From Desulfobacter latus (GTDB lineage Bacteria > Desulfobacterota > Desulfobacteria > Desulfobacterales > Desulfobacteraceae), in the NCBI RefSeq assembly GCF_013389365.1, contig NZ_JACADJ010000038.1:1-37245 (forward strand): a stretch of DNA of 37,245 nt, read 5' to 3'. The notes beneath the pieces are model-generated. The model made no database searches. It had not been told where the DNA came from and was given only the letters and a program-made list of their open reading frames with translations. Below, one piece after another: positions 19,324 through 27,128 of the stretch. The number at the start of each line of letters is the position of its first letter. Position 1 is the first letter of the stretch. Made by a program: the position numbers and the translations under genes.

Positions 19324-19719
19324 ATGCTGTTCAGACTGTTTTTATGTTTTACCCTGATCCCGGTGGTTGAATTATATATTCTTATCCATCTCGGCGGTAT
19401 TATCGGCGGGTTAAATACCGTGATACTGGTCATTATCACCGGATTTCTCGGTGCCTACCTTGCCCGGATGGAGGGATTGAATACCATGATGAAGGTTCGC
19501 CGGAATTTAAACCAGGGGCTTATGCCGACCGAAGAACTTGTGGATGCCTTTATCATCCTCATTGCCGGATTAGTACTCATTACCCCCGGGCTTTTAACGG
19601 ACACGGCAGGCCTTTTACTATTATGGCCCCCTACACGAAACACGTTTAAACGCTTTTTACGGAAAAAATTTGACGATATGACGGACAACGGCAGCATTAA
19701 CATCACCCGGTTTCATTGA
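19324..19719 (+). CDS. fxsA: FxsA family membrane protein
   Basis: A 131-residue protein with three or four membrane segments. The family signature is visible as PVVELYILIHLGGIIG, then TGFLGAYLARMEGL and the GLVLITPGLLTDTAGLLLL segment. FxsA in E. coli alleviates exclusion of phage T7 by the F plasmid; its normal role is unclear. AGGAG lies six bases before the ATG. It probably ends the aat-DUF1703 transcript and is convergent with the yihY pseudogene (14 bases between stops, no terminator seen). Confidence 0.85.
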   Translation: MLFRLFLCFTLIPVVELYILIHLGGIIGGLNTVILVIITGFLGAYLARMEGLNTMMKVRRNLNQGLMPTEELVDAFIILIAGLVLITPGLLTDTAGLLLLWPPTRNTFKRFLRKKFDDMTDNGSINITRFH

Positions 19720-19733
19720 ATTTGTAATCTTTA

Positions 19734-21022
19734 TCAAAGATCTTTAATCAACCGCTCTCCATTACATGCCCGGGCGGCCTTGTCAAACCCATCAAGGCTC
19801 TCCTCTAAGGCCTGGGTCAACAAAGTACCGCCCGTATACGCATTTGAATTTCCCTGGTGTTCTACGGCACAAAGCACATCCATGATACTCATACACTCAA
19901 TATCCATGGCCGGGGTGTAACCGCTTGTATTGCCTTCAAGATTAACTGAATACAAAACGCCTGCATCCATCAGAATCCCAAGAAGATGATGCACAATGAT
20001 TAAGGGCAGATTCAGTTCCCTGGCAATAAAATTATCTGTGGCAGGGGATTTTTTTTCGACAAACCGCTGAACACATCGTTTAACAATTTCCAGCATGGCA
20101 AGTTTTTTTGCCCGTATGCTCATTGTATTCAGATTCAGGTCCGGGGTACTTGCGTTTTCGGTGTTTTCCCACTCAAAGGCAATCTCCGCCCCGTAGAGCA
20201 ATACCCCCCAGGACACCTGCAACCAGATTAAAAACAGGGGCAATGCGGCAAAACTGCCATAAATGGCATTGTAGCCTGTGACAAAAACCTGAAACTTTAA
20301 AAATGCGGTCTGGATAACCTGAAACAAGGTGCCGGCAAACACAGCCCCTGTGGCGGCAGCCCTGAAATTTACCTTTTTATGGGGCATGATCACATAAAAA
20401 AACATAAATAGCGACCAGGTAACGATATATGGCACAATACTGATAAAAAAAGAAATAATCCCTTTAATATCAATGGGAACGCCAAGATAGGCCCAGAAAG
20501 ATTCCAGACGGGGAATCATGAACAAGTTCACGGATCCGGACAAAAGGCCCAAAAGCCATGCTGCCAGGGCAATGGTCAGATAATCAGTAATTTTACGGAT
20601 CAACGGCCTGCCGTCCCTGACCCACCAGATACGATTGAATGTGCCTTCAATATGGAACATCAGTTTAATCAGGAGTACAAAAGAAGCAGCACACCAAGCA
20701 CGGCCATGAGCCCGCCCTGGGTTTTTTCCAGCAAATTGTTGGTGAAAACCAGAATACTTTGGACAATCTCCTCGTGGCCTTCAAACAACGCCAGCACCTC
20801 GGCCTCAAGGAACTGCCGGAACCCGAAACCCTTGGCAATACCAAAGGCCATGGCCATGACAGGCACGATGCTGAAAAGGGTGTACAAGCTTAAAGCCGAT
20901 GCCCGCAAGGCGCAACTGTCCCGTTGATACCCCTTGGCAGCCCTGTAAAGCACCCGGATGGACTTGACCCGAAATTGGGCAAGTGAAACGGATATTATCT
21001 GCTTTATTTCCGGTTCAACCAT
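19734..21022 (-). pseudogene. Frameshifted YihY/BrkB family membrane protein
   Basis: Two abutting frames together give one YihY/BrkB (formerly ribonuclease BN) protein. The 5' part (20669-21022) encodes LRASALSLYTLFSIVPVMAM and ends with LGVLLLLYS then TGA. The 3' part, read in another frame, resumes with LIKLMFHIEGTFNRIW and continues to 19734 with five membrane segments and a winged-helix-like tail typical of longer members. One extra base between TCC and TGATT (near 20669) would rejoin them into about 425 residues. So this is either a real single-base deletion or a sequencing error. The 5' end overlaps the upstream OleD-like gene by 19 bases, so the two were probably one operon. Confidence 0.75.
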
Positions 21023-21996
21023 GACTTCAGGCGTTTTAAGCCTTCCTGGGTGGAAATTTTCGGCACATAACCCAGATCCTTTTTTGCCCGGCTGATATCA
21101 AACCAGTGGGAGGTGGCAAGTTCCTTGGCTGCAAAGCGGGTCATGGGGGGATCCTTTTTAATGCCAAAGGTTCGGTAAATGAATTCAAAGAACCACCCGG
21201 CTGCATAAGCAGTTCTCCCGGACACATGCCCTTTGATGGGCGGCAGGCCCGCGGCTGCCAGAAAAGCATTGGCCAGGGTCCATTTGGACATGGGTGCATC
21301 CTGGCTGATAAAATATATGTTTCCGGACAGATCAGGATTTTGGGACAGCTTTTCAGCGGCCAGGATATGGGCGTCAGCGGCATTATCCACATAAATGGTG
21401 TCCACAAGATCCGTATCCGGACCAATAATTTTCAGTCGGGAGGCCCTGCTGATAATGCCCGGCACCAGATGGTTATCTTCCGGTCCCCAGATCAAATGGG
21501 GCCGCAAGATGATCACGGAAAGCCCCTGCCCCGCCGCTTTAATCACCTCTTTTTCCGCCAGGGCTTTGGTTTCAGGATAGGGTGCCGGATATTTATCCGG
21601 ATAAGGAACCGACTCATTTGCCCCGTGCATATCCTTGTCATCAAACACCACCGAAGGCGAACTGGTATGAATCAGCCGGCTAACTTTATTTTTCATGCAG
21701 GCGTCAATCACATGCACGGTTCCGGTCACATTAATACGGAAATATTCATCATAAGCCCCCCAAATACCGGGTTTTGCCGCAGTATGAAACACGGTGTCCA
21801 TGCCGTTTAAGGCATCGGTCACAGCATGGGCATCGGCAAGGTCCCCCTGGATCTGGGAAACACCGAGTTTATCCAGTTCCGAATACCGGGACCGGGAAAA
21901 TGAAAAGACATTCTCCCCTCGATCCACTAATTTTCTGACCAACGCCTTGCCCAGAAAGCCGCCGCCGCCGGTGACCAGAATATTTCCCAGAGTCAT
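21004..21996 (-). CDS. NAD(P)-dependent 3-beta-HSD/OleD-like dehydrogenase
   Basis: The 330-residue protein is an extended short-chain dehydrogenase. The Rossmann motif is ILVTGGGGFLGKALV. The active site has the Ser of TSSPSVVF and the YxxxK of YPETKALAEKE. The segments FHTAAKPGIWGAYDEYFRIN, LRPHLIWGPEDNHLVP and TRFAAKELATSHWFDI resemble OleD, the reductase of 2-alkyl-3-ketoacids in long-chain olefin synthesis, but no oleA, oleB or oleC is here, so the substrate is uncertain. I start at ATG 21996 (AGGAG 11 bases upstream); a frame open to 22059 adds 21 unlikely residues. It is divergent from the tRNA-Gly gene. Confidence 0.8.
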   Translation of the reverse strand: MTLGNILVTGGGGFLGKALVRKLVDRGENVFSFSRSRYSELDKLGVSQIQGDLADAHAVTDALNGMDTVFHTAAKPGIWGAYDEYFRINVTGTVHVIDACMKNKVSRLIHTSSPSVVFDDKDMHGANESVPYPDKYPAPYPETKALAEKEVIKAAGQGLSVIILRPHLIWGPEDNHLVPGIISRASRLKIIGPDTDLVDTIYVDNAADAHILAAEKLSQNPDLSGNIYFISQDAPMSKWTLANAFLAAAGLPPIKGHVSGRTAYAAGWFFEFIYRTFGIKKDPPMTRFAAKELATSHWFDISRAKKDLGYVPKISTQEGLKRLKSWLNRK

Positions 21997-22052
21997 TTTG
22001 TCTTGATCTCCTGTATATCCAAAATTTTTATGAATAGTTGCTAAATCTTTGC

Positions 22053-22079
22053 TTGACAAGACACAACTTTTTTTATAAA
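22053..22079 (+). promoter_or_regulatory. Promoter of tRNA-Gly
   Basis: TTGACA (22053-22058) and TATAAA (22074-22079), spacer 15, put the start of transcription about 15 bases before the mature tRNA. The spacer is short but both hexamers are near consensus. Confidence 0.55.
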
Positions 22080-22100
22080 AGTAATTCGCCTTTCAGCTGA

Positions 22101-22175
22101 GCGGGAATAACTCAGTGGTAGAGTGCGACCTTGCCAAGGTCGAAGTCGCGGGTTCAAATCCCGTTTCCCGCTCCA
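22101..22175 (+). tRNA. tRNA-Gly (anticodon GCC)
   Basis: Full cloverleaf: acceptor stem GCGGGAA/TTCCCGC, D arm with CTCAGTGGTAGAG, anticodon stem CGACC/GGTCG enclosing TTGCCAA (anticodon GCC), T arm GCGGGTTCAAATCCCGT, discriminator T as expected for Gly, and an encoded CCA (22173-22175). The D loop is one base shorter than in the E. coli counterpart. Confidence 0.97.
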
Positions 22176-22204
22176 TCCTTTTAAATCCATTTAAAACATC
22201 TTTC

Positions 22205-22338
22205 GGCCCTGGTCATATTTTCGGCCATACGAATTTCCGGTAGGTTGGGTTGAGGAACGAAACCCAACGCCGACAAGTTGTTGGGTTTCACTTCGTTCAA
22301 CCCAACCTACGATGTGGGCGATGTTATGACCAAGCCCC
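22205..22338. mobile_element. MITE-like palindromic element, copy A, with 7-bp target duplication
   Basis: The 134-bp element starts with GGCCCTGGTCATATTTTCGG and ends with GATGTTATGACCAAGCCCC; the ends match as imperfect inverted repeats (16 of 22 positions). It is flanked directly by ATCTTTC on both sides (22198-22204 and 22339-22345), a perfect 7-bp duplication. Inside lies a nested palindrome: GTAGGTTGGGTTGA (22240-22253) against TCAACCCAACCTAC (22297-22310), and GAAACCCAAC against GTTGGGTTTC. It encodes no protein. It lies 23 bases after the tRNA-Gly CCA end. Confidence 0.8.
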
Positions 22339-22345
22339 ATCTTTC

Positions 22346-22613
22346 TTAGCAAAATTATATACTCATCTCTTACATCTCTCTCACAACCGCTTAATATAAA
22401 CGAATTTCACATACCACAGACAGAAAAAAAAGGCCATGGGAACAGTTAAAAACCCTTGGTTTATGTTTCATCATTCACTCAAGCCGAATATAATTGTGCC
22501 ACGATTATTGTGTCAGTTGCAAAACATCCTGCGATAGCAAACAAATTTATCTATTTTGATTTGCGATATAATCCCCGCCAATGGTTCGGAGTAAACCCTG
22601 AAAAAGAGGCTGT
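22346..22613. other. Intergenic stretch without a recognisable gene
   Basis: AT-rich sequence between the MITE-like element and the end of the PocR kinase gene. One 65-codon frame (22456-22653) crosses it, but it has no ribosome site, no recognisable family, and runs into the hairpin after the kinase. I see nothing else here. Confidence 0.5.
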
Positions 22614-22637
22614 AGGGCAGGCCAGCGTGCCTGCCCT
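22614..22637 (-). terminator. Hairpin just after the PocR kinase gene, possible terminator
   Basis: AGGGCAGGC (22614-22622) pairs perfectly with GCCTGCCCT (22629-22637) around a six-base loop, seven bases after the kinase stop. On the minus strand the T run (CTCTTTTT) begins about nine bases after the stem, so a normal intrinsic terminator is only moderately likely. The hairpin also matches part of the core of the MITE-like element at 34193-34306, so it may be repeat-derived. Confidence 0.45.
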
Positions 22638-22643
22638 AACGAA

Positions 22644-25600
22644 TCAACTTTGACCCTCAGAATTGATTTTATGCAACACCTTCGGTATGACTTCCGTAAT
22701 GTTTTTTCTTGAAAATGGTTTTGTAATAAAGGCGTCTATGCCCAATTGGTTTGCCCTGTTTTCGTCCATACGGTTGCTGTGACCCGTACAGATAATAATC
22801 GGAATCCCCGGACGGATCTGTTTTATTGCTTGTGCCAGCTGATCGCCTGATATTTCAGGCATGCTCATGTCACTGATCACCAGATCAAACTGTTCAGGGG
22901 TGTCTTTAAAGACGTTCAAGGCACTCGCGCTGCTTGTTTCTCCGACTACCTCATAACCGGAACGCGTTAGCATCTGCGTGATCAATCTGACGATTGATGG
23001 TTCATCATCCACCACCAATATCCGCTCTTTTCCCTTTTGCAGTGTTTTGATCTGTTCCGTTCCGGTTTCCGTTTGCGCCTCAATTAACGGAAACAAAACG
23101 TCAACAGTTGTTCCCCGCCCAACAACACTTTGGATCTTAATGGCACCATCATGTTTTTTTACAATTCCGTGGACAACGGCAAGTCCCATTCCCAATCCCT
23201 GATCTACATCCTTTGTTGTGAAATATGGATCGTAAATACGATCCATATAAGCCGCTTCAATACCCTTCCCCGTATCCGTCACCGTAAGCCTGACATAATC
23301 TCCAGGTTTCAGATCCTCATCGTAAAAAGCTGATGCCCGGTTTACTTGCAGGGTATCTAAACCCACTTGCAGAATACCGCTTTCTTCGGCCATGGCATGA
23401 ACCGAATTGGTACAAAGATTTATCACGACTTGGGTGATCTCGGTAAGATCACCCAAAATCATCTCATCTGAACAGGTAATGTCTGTGCGGATATCAATCG
23501 TAGCAGGGATCGTCCGCCGCATAAGATTCAACGCGTCTTTGATGACCGTACCAATCCGTATGGGTTTTCTTGATTCCGGCGTTTTCCGGGCAACACTTAA
23601 AAGCTTTTGGACAACATCTTTTGCGCGTAATGATGCGACCTTTACTTCCTGGATGTAGTCTGTTGCCGGATTACTCTCCGGAATATCATCTAATGCAAGC
23701 TCGGTGTTACCGATAATGATACCCAGCATATTGTTGAATTCATGCGCGATCCCCCCTGCCAAGGTGCCGATGGCCTCCATCTTATGTGCATGACGCAGCT
23801 GTTCTTCCATTTTTTTCTGGTTGGTTTTATCTTGGAATACCGTGGCAAATTTGTTTTTAGAAGGTGAAAAAACCGATATGAAAAAATGTTTTTCCAGGGG
23901 ATGAAAATAAGTTTCAAATGATGTAGCGGATTGCGTGGCAACCACTTCTGCATAAATCTCTAAATAAGGCACCGGGTCGGATTGATAAAGCTGAGACCCT
24001 AAAGCGCCTATCGCCTGATCCCGACGGATTCCGGTCAGCTCTTCATATTTGGGATTGACATCTAAAATCCGATAGTCAACAGGCGTTGACTGTTCATAAA
24101 TCAATTCGTGCAGGCAAATACCCTCATGGCTTGAACTGAAAAGGCTTCTGTATCTCTTCTCTTTTTCTTTCAGCTTTTTCTCATAATGTTTGCGCTCAGT
24201 GATGTCCTGGTGGGTACCTGCCATACGCAGGGCCTTTCCGGATACGTCCCGATATACGGCCCGCCCCCGCCCCAGAATCCATTTTAAGCCGCCATCCTTG
24301 GTCTTCATACGGTATTCAACGACAAAGGAATCCGTAAGATTATTTACACAGTCCAGGTTTACCTGATACGCTTTTTGCCGGTCCGCCGGGTGTATCAGGT
24401 CCTGCCATTGTTCGACGTTTTCTATAACATCAGTAGTATCATATCCCAGCATGGATGTTACGCCCGGGCTGCAATAAATATGTCCCGTTGTTAAATCCCA
24501 GTCCCAGATTCCATCGTTTGATGCCTCCATGGCAAGCGAAAAGCGTTCTTCGCTCTTTTGCAGCGCTTCCTCCGCCTGCCTGCGCTCAGTGATATCCAGG
24601 CCGTGGGAGACCACGCCGACGATGTGATTCTCTTTATTCCGAAATGGTGTGTATTCCATTCTCATCCAACGGTTACCGGTTCCATAAAAATCCACAAGGG
24701 TCTCATACTGGACGGTTTCACCTTTCAGGCAGCGGTCAAGATGGGGCTTGATTTCCTGTTCAAAAACGTCTGGATCTATGAAATCCGTTATGCGACGGCC
24801 GGTAATCTTATTCGGCGTTTCGTTATGAAATCGGGAATACGCCTCGTTTACCGCAAGGTAACGGTAGTTGTCGGAAACAAGGGAGATGGGATGAGGGATT
24901 GTCTGAATAATATGTTTTTTGATATGAATCTGTTTTTCGGCTTCGATTTTAGAAAGCGCAAAGGCCAGATCATTGGCGACCTCCACAAACAACGCCTGCT
25001 CTTCTCGGTCATGGGCAAAATGAGCGGGCACCGAAACAGACAGGATGCCGAAATTACCGAGTTGATGCGTGAGGGCTGAGCGGCCATGGTAATGACGTGA
25101 AAGTGGGCAATTCGTACACGTGTTTTTAGGATCATTAATCACAATCAGTTCTTTTTTTTCAAGTGCGCGCTGCACGCAAGAAGGCAAAAATCCCTGATTC
25201 AGAATGTCCTGGAATGCGTTAAAACCGCCGTTAAAACCCGCCGATCCGGTTAACGTCATGTTACGGCTGTGTTCATCCAGCAGGACGATCCAGGCGTTGT
25301 AATAGCCCATGGTATCGGTGAGTTCTTCGCAGGCTTTCTGGATGAGGCGAGACGGGTCGTTCTCCTTTATAATAAGCTGATCAACGTTACGGATCGCTTT
25401 CAGCACATTATTCAGATATAGCTCCCGCAACTGATTTTTTTGTTGTTTTCGCTGGATCTCCGCTTTTTCGACAATCTCACCGATCAATTTTGCAAAGGAT
25501 GCCAGAAGCTTTTTGGTTGCTTCAACGAGAAATTCAGGGCGTGATTTATAGCTGTCACCGATCTCTTTTAGCGTCTCAGGGTCAACATTGAATCTGTCAG

Positions 25601-26120
25601 CCAACGCGTTCAATTTATCAAGAGATTTGGGCGGATCACCATACCCGATATTGATTGCGCCAACGACCCGTTGACCGGCATATATGGGCTCGGCATATAA
25701 ATGGATGCCCCCGACACATGCGATGTCAGTACTTTTTCCAGTCTCAATGGCCCGTTTTGCAGAGTCATGCCAACAATTTTCATGACACAACCATTTACCG
25801 CAAGACAAAGCCGTTCGGTTATCATCCGTATTACAAAGTTCACGGGACGCGGCATCCATCAGTCTACACCATCCGGATGAAAACATCCCAAAGGCATAGT
25901 CCCCATTGGCCTCATAAATCGCCACAGATGTTTCAAGAAGATTAATTGCATTTCTGCCAATCTCTCTCAGGGTTTCCATTCCCACCGAATCCATGATCAA
26001 TCGACAACGGTTTAATGCCGTGACGTCACCGTATGGTGGGCTATAATCATCACTTTCATTTGCCGGAAGCGGGCTTGATTTATCAAGCATCCATTCAAAT
26101 TTATCAAATCTGTCCTGCAT
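22644..26120 (-). CDS. PocR-GAF-PAS hybrid histidine kinase with receiver
   Basis: This 1158-residue cytoplasmic sensor kinase has, in order: a PocR ligand-binding domain (about 45-220) rich in Cys (85, 96, 107, 112, 116, 135), a GAF domain (235-395), three PAS domains (about 400-515, 522-645, 652-770), the HisKA dimer domain with His793 in GGIAHEFNN, the HATPase domain (N-box near 901-905, DTGKGI at 949, GLGMGLAVV) and a receiver with Asp1084 (ISDMSMPE) and Lys1134. No membrane segment is visible. The GAF has Cys315, Cys335 and Cys338 in the same spacing as the kinase at 27129. No HPt domain or response regulator lies nearby, so phosphate must pass to a distant partner. It is last in a three-gene sensory cluster. 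Confidence 0.88.
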   Translation of the reverse strand: MQDRFDKFEWMLDKSSPLPANESDDYSPPYGDVTALNRCRLIMDSVGMETLREIGRNAINLLETSVAIYEANGDYAFGMFSSGWCRLMDAASRELCNTDDNRTALSCGKWLCHENCWHDSAKRAIETGKSTDIACVGGIHLYAEPIYAGQRVVGAINIGYGDPPKSLDKLNALADRFNVDPETLKEIGDSYKSRPEFLVEATKKLLASFAKLIGEIVEKAEIQRKQQKNQLRELYLNNVLKAIRNVDQLIIKENDPSRLIQKACEELTDTMGYYNAWIVLLDEHSRNMTLTGSAGFNGGFNAFQDILNQGFLPSCVQRALEKKELIVINDPKNTCTNCPLSRHYHGRSALTHQLGNFGILSVSVPAHFAHDREEQALFVEVANDLAFALSKIEAEKQIHIKKHIIQTIPHPISLVSDNYRYLAVNEAYSRFHNETPNKITGRRITDFIDPDVFEQEIKPHLDRCLKGETVQYETLVDFYGTGNRWMRMEYTPFRNKENHIVGVVSHGLDITERRQAEEALQKSEERFSLAMEASNDGIWDWDLTTGHIYCSPGVTSMLGYDTTDVIENVEQWQDLIHPADRQKAYQVNLDCVNNLTDSFVVEYRMKTKDGGLKWILGRGRAVYRDVSGKALRMAGTHQDITERKHYEKKLKEKEKRYRSLFSSSHEGICLHELIYEQSTPVDYRILDVNPKYEELTGIRRDQAIGALGSQLYQSDPVPYLEIYAEVVATQSATSFETYFHPLEKHFFISVFSPSKNKFATVFQDKTNQKKMEEQLRHAHKMEAIGTLAGGIAHEFNNMLGIIIGNTELALDDIPESNPATDYIQEVKVASLRAKDVVQKLLSVARKTPESRKPIRIGTVIKDALNLMRRTIPATIDIRTDITCSDEMILGDLTEITQVVINLCTNSVHAMAEESGILQVGLDTLQVNRASAFYDEDLKPGDYVRLTVTDTGKGIEAAYMDRIYDPYFTTKDVDQGLGMGLAVVHGIVKKHDGAIKIQSVVGRGTTVDVLFPLIEAQTETGTEQIKTLQKGKERILVVDDEPSIVRLITQMLTRSGYEVVGETSSASALNVFKDTPEQFDLVISDMSMPEISGDQLAQAIKQIRPGIPIIICTGHSNRMDENRANQLGIDAFITKPFSRKNITEVIPKVLHKINSEGQS

Positions 26121-26166
26121 ATAAAAACCCCTTTAAAAAATTCGGCCATGGCATACTTATTTGCAA

Positions 26167-27027
26167 CTATTCATCCTCATAAATATCAATATCCGGATAA
26201 TATTTTTCTGCACACGCTTTACATATGCCATGACTGAACCTGGCCTCAGAATGTTCATGGATGTAAGATTCGATCTGGGTCCAATACCCTTTATCATCAC
26301 GGATTTTTTTACAATGAGCACATATGGGCAACAATCCACTGAGTTTTTTAACCTGAGAAAGTGCTTCGTTTAAATTTTCGATCACCTTCTCGCGTTGCCT
26401 TTCGGCTTCAACTCTTTGATCCAGATTCCTGCTGTTCTGCAATGCGATGGCTGCCAATTCACCGAAACCGGTTGCCATTTCAGCATCATTGTCATTAAAA
26501 TCCGTTGCCTTGTTTGCCAGACCGATTAATCCGACACTTTTGCCGTCTATAACCAAAGGTGCGAACATGACATTTTTCAGGGTCATATGCCCTTTGGGCA
26601 TGAAGTCAATCCATTCACTGTTCATAAAATCATTATGATAAACCGCTTGATTCAAATAATACGCCTCAGACCGTAATCCACGGATGGGCATGGGCAACTC
26701 AGGATCAACCATACACGGAAGACCGCCGGATTCAAGGAAAACAACCTCATTTTCTTCGCCGGTTTCATTTAGCAGGGCAACATATCCGGATGTTGCGCCG
26801 ATCAAATCCTTACAATAATCAAAAATAGCTCTTGCAGATTCTTTAAAGCCTTTTTGTCCAAGAACGGCCTTTGCTCCGCTCATTATTGCACTGAGTTCTT
26901 TTTCCCGAACGGATAATTCCTGAATCGCTTCACATAATCGGGCAACCATATCATCTCTGATGAAGGATTTTTTTTTCAGTGCTTGGATTTCTTTGAGTAA
27001 ATCTGTTCTTGAAACATCAATCGTCAT
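26167..27027 (-). CDS. GAF protein with C-terminal CxxC...CxxC module
   Basis: The 286-residue protein has an N-terminal coiled coil (about 8-50), a GAF domain (55-205), another coiled coil (205-230) and a C-terminal module: LLPICAHCKKIRDDKGYW ... HGICKACAEKYYPD. The four Cys (236, 239, 269, 272) look like a zinc-ribbon or other metal site. The module is a known tail on signalling proteins (GAF or receiver domains) in deltaproteobacteria, with unknown function. I chose ATG 27027 because AAGGG lies six bases upstream; a GTG at 27042 is the alternative. It lies between two hybrid kinases and ends 46 bases before the next start. It has no kinase or output domain, so it may be a ligand- or redox-sensing partner. 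Confidence 0.8.
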   Translation of the reverse strand: MTIDVSRTDLLKEIQALKKKSFIRDDMVARLCEAIQELSVREKELSAIMSGAKAVLGQKGFKESARAIFDYCKDLIGATSGYVALLNETGEENEVVFLESGGLPCMVDPELPMPIRGLRSEAYYLNQAVYHNDFMNSEWIDFMPKGHMTLKNVMFAPLVIDGKSVGLIGLANKATDFNDNDAEMATGFGELAAIALQNSRNLDQRVEAERQREKVIENLNEALSQVKKLSGLLPICAHCKKIRDDKGYWTQIESYIHEHSEARFSHGICKACAEKYYPDIDIYEDE

Positions 27028-27128
27028 TGCAATCCCTTCCACTCGTCGAGTTCCAATACAATATTTTTTCCCCTTTATCTTTAATCAGTATTATCGAGAT
27101 CTCAATGTAAATGTAAGTGTGCAAACCG

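Noticed and set aside
20655-20680. Programmed frameshift in the YihY gene
   Set aside because: No slippery heptamer or RF2-like CTTTGAC context is present at the TCC-TGA site; deletion or sequencing error is simpler.
22456-22653. 65-codon frame before the PocR kinase end
   Set aside because: No ribosome site or recognisable family, and it runs through the hairpin and into the kinase 3' end.
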